Source of the DNA: Prosthecobacter dejongeii
GTDB taxonomy: Bacteria; Verrucomicrobiota; Verrucomicrobiia; Verrucomicrobiales; Verrucomicrobiaceae
Length of the DNA stretch: 64,000 nt
Direction: 5' to 3'
Assembly: GCF_014203045.1 (NCBI RefSeq)
Contig: NZ_JACHIF010000004.1
Span: forward strand, 166,943-230,942
In this document: piece by piece, positions 61,244 to 64,000 of the stretch
Position numbering within the stretch: position 1 is the stretch's first letter
Layout: each line of letters begins with the position of its first letter
Made by a program: the position numbers and the translations under genes
Notes under the pieces: generated by a model
Told to the model about the DNA's origin: nothing
Database searches by the model: none
The model's input: only the letters and a program-made list of their open reading frames with translations

Positions 61244-62713
61244 ATGTCCGTTTTCTCCGTCGAAATCTTCTTGGTTGTTTTTGGTCTCGCACTTTTGTGC
61301 CTTGAGGCCTTCGTTCCTACTTTGAATCGCCGCACGCTCGCGGGGATCAGCATCGGTGGCGTAGCGTTGGCTTTCATATTGTTCGTTTTCGCTTCGAAAT
61401 CGGCCACAGATCTCCCTGCATTTGTTCAGCCTTACCACCAATTGGATACCTTGGCCGTGTTTTATAAGGGCTTTGCCTTAGTCATCACACTTTTGGTGCT
61501 TTGGCTGACGGTTGAAAGCTCTGCTTATCTCACAAAGTTTACCCCCGGTGGTAACTACAGCGAGTTGTTCAGTTTACCTATTTTTGTCTGTGTGGGCATG
61601 ATGTGGATGGCATCTGCTAAAGATTTGATCACCGTTTTCGTTTCTCTGGAACTGGTGACCGTTTCGTTTTACGTCCTGGTCGCCTTTGCTCGCAAGAGCA
61701 ACTTGGCTCTTGAAGCCGGCGTAAAGTATCTGATTTTGGGCGCTCTAAGCACTGGTGTCTTGGTTTACGGTATCGCTTGGATTTATGGCGTTACGGGTGC
61801 TCTTAGTTTTGAAGGTATTGGCGCAGCATTGGCTCTCCCAGCGACTTCCAAATCTGCGGCCCTGTTAGCTGCTGCATTTTTGCTTTCGGGTCTGGCTTTT
61901 AAAGTGGCTGCTGCACCTTTCCAAATGTGGGTGCCTGATGTTTACCAAGGGGCGCCGATTCCTGTAACGGCGTTTCTTTCTGTCGGCTCTAAAGCCGCTG
62001 GTTTTGTCGTTCTCACACGCACCGTGGAAGCCTTTGTTGTTAAGGGTTCAATCATTGCTTCCGAAGTGCAGGGACTGCTGATTGTGGGGGGGGCGTTGAC
62101 GATTTTACTCGGTAGCTTGCCTGCTATTTTTCAGACCAGCGTAAAACGTTTGTTGGCTTACTCCAGCATCAGTCATGCGGGTTATTTGCTGCTCGCTCTG
62201 GGAGCAGGCTCTGCTCGTTTTGACCTAAATCCAGGGGGTGTCGTTGCTTTTTATCTGGCGACTTATTTGCCTATGACCGTTTTAGGTTTCCTCGTGTTGG
62301 CTGTTCTGCGTGCACATGGTGGTGGTGAAGATTTGCAGGATTTCCGAGGTTTGTCCAAACGCAGCCCGTTGCTGGCTCTGGCCATGACTCTGGCTCTCGC
62401 CTCGTTGGCGGGTTTGCCATTGACAGCTGGTTTCATGGGGAAACTCTTTGTGTTTACCGGGCTTGTGGATCAAGCCGCTTGGGGGGCTCTCGTCTGTGCT
62501 GTGATCGGCGCGGCTACAGGGTTCTACTACTACTTCCGGGCTATCTTGGTAATGTATACAAGCGATTCTCAGAAAGCTGATCTCTTAAAGCTTTCCGTTG
62601 GTACAAAAATTGGTGCTGCTGCCCTCGCGGTGGTGATTGTGGTGATCGGGGTTTACCCGAAGCCTCTCCAGCATCTCCTGATGCCGGCAACGGTTTCGGT
62701 GGTTGCTCACTGA
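61244..62713 (+). CDS. nuoN: NuoN, complex I antiporter-like subunit N
   Basis: The protein has 489 residues with about 14 helices. FVSLELVTVSFYVLVAF holds the helix-5 Glu, FKVAAAPFQMWVPDVYQGAPIPVTAFLSVGSKAAGF is the broken-helix region and LLAYSSISHAGYLLLALG follows. It is the antiporter module next to NuoK in the assembled arm. It begins 21 nt after nuoM and ends the nuo run. Confidence 0.96.
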   Translation: MSVFSVEIFLVVFGLALLCLEAFVPTLNRRTLAGISIGGVALAFILFVFASKSATDLPAFVQPYHQLDTLAVFYKGFALVITLLVLWLTVESSAYLTKFTPGGNYSELFSLPIFVCVGMMWMASAKDLITVFVSLELVTVSFYVLVAFARKSNLALEAGVKYLILGALSTGVLVYGIAWIYGVTGALSFEGIGAALALPATSKSAALLAAAFLLSGLAFKVAAAPFQMWVPDVYQGAPIPVTAFLSVGSKAAGFVVLTRTVEAFVVKGSIIASEVQGLLIVGGALTILLGSLPAIFQTSVKRLLAYSSISHAGYLLLALGAGSARFDLNPGGVVAFYLATYLPMTVLGFLVLAVLRAHGGGEDLQDFRGLSKRSPLLALAMTLALASLAGLPLTAGFMGKLFVFTGLVDQAAWGALVCAVIGAATGFYYYFRAILVMYTSDSQKADLLKLSVGTKIGAAALAVVIVVIGVYPKPLQHLLMPATVSVVAH

Positions 62714-62781
62714 GTTTTTGGAAGAATTGAGAGATTGTGAATGCAACAAGCGTCGTTGAGAGACGTTTGTTCACGCTCTTT

Positions 62782-63648
62782 ATGAAGTTCTCCGTCGCTT
62801 GTCTGTTTCTTGCTCTCAGTTTTAGTCTCCACGCTGCCCCCCAGGATGACCAATATGTCTTGGGGCCAGACTCCCAAGTACAATCGGGAGTGCCGCAAGG
62901 GAAGGTGACCCAAATGCCGGCTTGGACTGAGTCTAAGATCTTTCCGGGGACCTCCCGAGATTGGTGGGTGTATGTGCCTGCCCAGTATTCCAAAGAGAAG
63001 CCAGCCTCGGTCATGGTCTTTTGTGATGGAGCGGGTTTCGTAAAACCTGACGGCCAGTTTCGCGCTCCAGTGGTCTTTGATAACCTGATTGCCAAAGGTG
63101 AGATGCCAGTCACGATCGGCATTTTCATTCAGCCCGGCTCCTTCCCGAATAAGGATCCGAAGGTGAAGGCCCGCAGCAATCGCAGCTTTGAATATGATTC
63201 TTTGGGTGATCTTTACGCCCGTTTTCTACTGGAAGAAATTTTGCCTGCTGTGGCGAAAGACTATAATCTGAGCAGCAACCCTGACGACCGAGCTATCTGT
63301 GGAAATAGCAGTGGTGGGATCTGTGCCTTCACGGTGGCGTGGGAAAAACCAGATTCATTTCGCAAGGTGGTGAGTCACATTGGGTCTTTTACCAATATTC
63401 GTGGTGGCCATGTTTACCCTGCTTTGATTCGGAAGACGGATAAGAAGCCTCTCAAAGTCTTTTTACAGGATGGAAAAAACGATCTGGATAACCAATTCGG
63501 TAATTGGCCTTTGGCGAATCAAGACATGGCTGCGGCATTAAAATTTGCCGGCTATGATTACCAATTTGTGCTGGGTGAAGGAACTCATAACGGCAAACAT
63601 GGGGCTGCCATGTTGCCTGACACCCTGCGCTGGCTTTGGAAAAAATAG
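62782..63648 (+). CDS. Secreted esterase of the enterochelin-esterase/Fes-like type
   Basis: The protein has 288 residues from the ATG at 62782, the start that gives a clean signal peptide ([20 protein letters not shown]). It has an alpha/beta-hydrolase fold of the putative esterase (PF00756-like) group: [11 protein letters not shown], the strand [11 protein letters not shown], nucleophile Ser in [12 protein letters not shown], acid probably in [10 protein letters not shown] and His in [11 protein letters not shown]. Related enzymes cleave acetyl-xylan, feruloyl or siderophore esters. It lies 68 nt after nuoN and just upstream of an SMP-30-like gene, a typical carbohydrate-degradation pair in this phylum. 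Confidence 0.88.
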   Translation: MKFSVACLFLALSFSLHAAPQDDQYVLGPDSQVQSGVPQGKVTQMPAWTESKIFPGTSRDWWVYVPAQYSKEKPASVMVFCDGAGFVKPDGQFRAPVVFDNLIAKGEMPVTIGIFIQPGSFPNKDPKVKARSNRSFEYDSLGDLYARFLLEEILPAVAKDYNLSSNPDDRAICGNSSGGICAFTVAWEKPDSFRKVVSHIGSFTNIRGGHVYPALIRKTDKKPLKVFLQDGKNDLDNQFGNWPLANQDMAAALKFAGYDYQFVLGEGTHNGKHGAAMLPDTLRWLWKK

Positions 63649-63685
63649 GTGGGTTATTTTGACTCAACATTTGGTTATTCACTTT

Positions 63686-64000
63686 ATGAAATATCTCGCT
63701 TTTTTGTCTTTAGCTTTCTTCCCCTTGCTGTCCTTTGGTCAGGACACCTCGTTGCATGAATACCTCAGCGATGACCAGCCCTGGAAGGAAGCAGTCTCGG
63801 GTTATACCTTTACAGATGGCCTTTGCACTGATGCTGCAGGCAATTTGTTTTTTACCGATGTAAAAGCAGGCAAGGGCATCTACAAGCTGGATGTCGTGAC
63901 GGGCAAAACGGATTTATTCCTGGATAATCTACCTGGTATCAGTGGTCTCCAAATCGGCCCTGATGGGCGTTTTTATGCCTGTCATAATCGGGAACAACGT
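63686..64000 (+). CDS. SMP-30/gluconolactonase-like protein, 3' partial
   Basis: At least 105 residues are encoded from the ATG at 63686 to the window edge. A signal peptide (KYLAFLSLAFFPLLSFGQ) is followed by the start of a six-bladed propeller: FTDGLCTDAAGNLFFTDVKAGKGIYKLD and ISGLQIGPDGRFYACHN. This is the SMP-30/gluconolactonase/LRE-like beginning with its metal-site DG. Its placement next to a secreted esterase suggests joint sugar-ester and lactone hydrolysis. Confidence 0.85.
   Translation, partial: MKYLAFLSLAFFPLLSFGQDTSLHEYLSDDQPWKEAVSGYTFTDGLCTDAAGNLFFTDVKAGKGIYKLDVVTGKTDLFLDNLPGISGLQIGPDGRFYACHNREQR

Noticed and set aside
1-64000. CRISPR array, insertion sequence, prophage or integrative element
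   Set aside because: No regularly spaced direct repeats, transposase, integrase, phage structural genes or att-like duplications were seen, including next to the single tRNA gene.

Overview
The window reads as a chromosomal segment of a Gram-negative bacterium of the phylum Verrucomicrobiota, probably Verrucomicrobiaceae-like (Prosthecobacter or a relative). The evidence is a set of PVC-type families: a DUF1080 plus heme-binding propeller protein, a DUF1549/DUF1553 cytochrome, a DUF6807 protein, LESRLAPA-type surface proteins and an Agl23-like membrane protein. Outer-membrane machinery is present (TonB receptor, NodT-type channel, Wza-like export protein). A putative SOS box also fits the published Verrucomicrobia LexA consensus. 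I see no insertion sequence, phage, integrase, rRNA or CRISPR array.

Layout, left half. (1) 3-4760: the 3' part of a giant secreted protein with tandem-95/cadherin-like, kelch, Calx-beta and Ig-like modules, closed by a strong terminator. (2) 4862-10442: a TetR regulator followed by cupin, FtsX/DevC-like permease, ABC ATPase, HlyD-type adaptor and NodT outer-membrane factor, a complete tripartite efflux unit. Two similar palindromes lie just before tetR and just before the cupin gene. (3) 10670-14451, minus: HemN-like radical SAM, UbiC-like protein, orphan DUF6922 protein, lipoate/octanoate transferase, gamma-glutamylcyclotransferase-like and VOC proteins in one tight run. (4) NAT-like enzyme divergent from fabV. 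(5) 16884-19846, minus: Dus, a CxxC protein, an amidase and a small membrane protein. (6) An unknown single-pass protein, a TonB receptor, CobA-HemD and, just upstream of it, a small SRP RNA gene. (7) 25752-27910: two paralogous membrane-anchored coiled-coil proteins plus a small lipoprotein, the least understood operon here.

Right half. (8) Radical SAM, nitroreductase, esterase, the large DUF1080/heme protein, a PotD-like protein, ApbE and an Agl23-like membrane protein. (9) tRNA-Gly(GCC), prmA, a dCMP-deaminase-like gene and a 71-residue gene behind a candidate LexA box. (10) 40714-45614: outer-membrane barrel, Wza-like and Wzc-like proteins, an exopolysaccharide export module without glycosyltransferases. 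(11) DUF1549/DUF1553 protein, a beta-helical surface protein, a DUF6807 protein, ftsY-tadA, a GYF_2 protein and a TRIC channel. (12) 55061-62713: nuoHIJKLMN, the membrane arm of complex I without nuoA-G beside it, preceded by a perfect TGTGA-N6-TCACA palindrome. (13) An esterase and the start of an SMP-30-like gene running off the right edge.

Many starts lack a clear Shine-Dalgarno sequence, and several inferred promoters sit so close to the start codon that leaderless or very short-leader mRNAs are plausible. Everything is read by eye; no database search was run.
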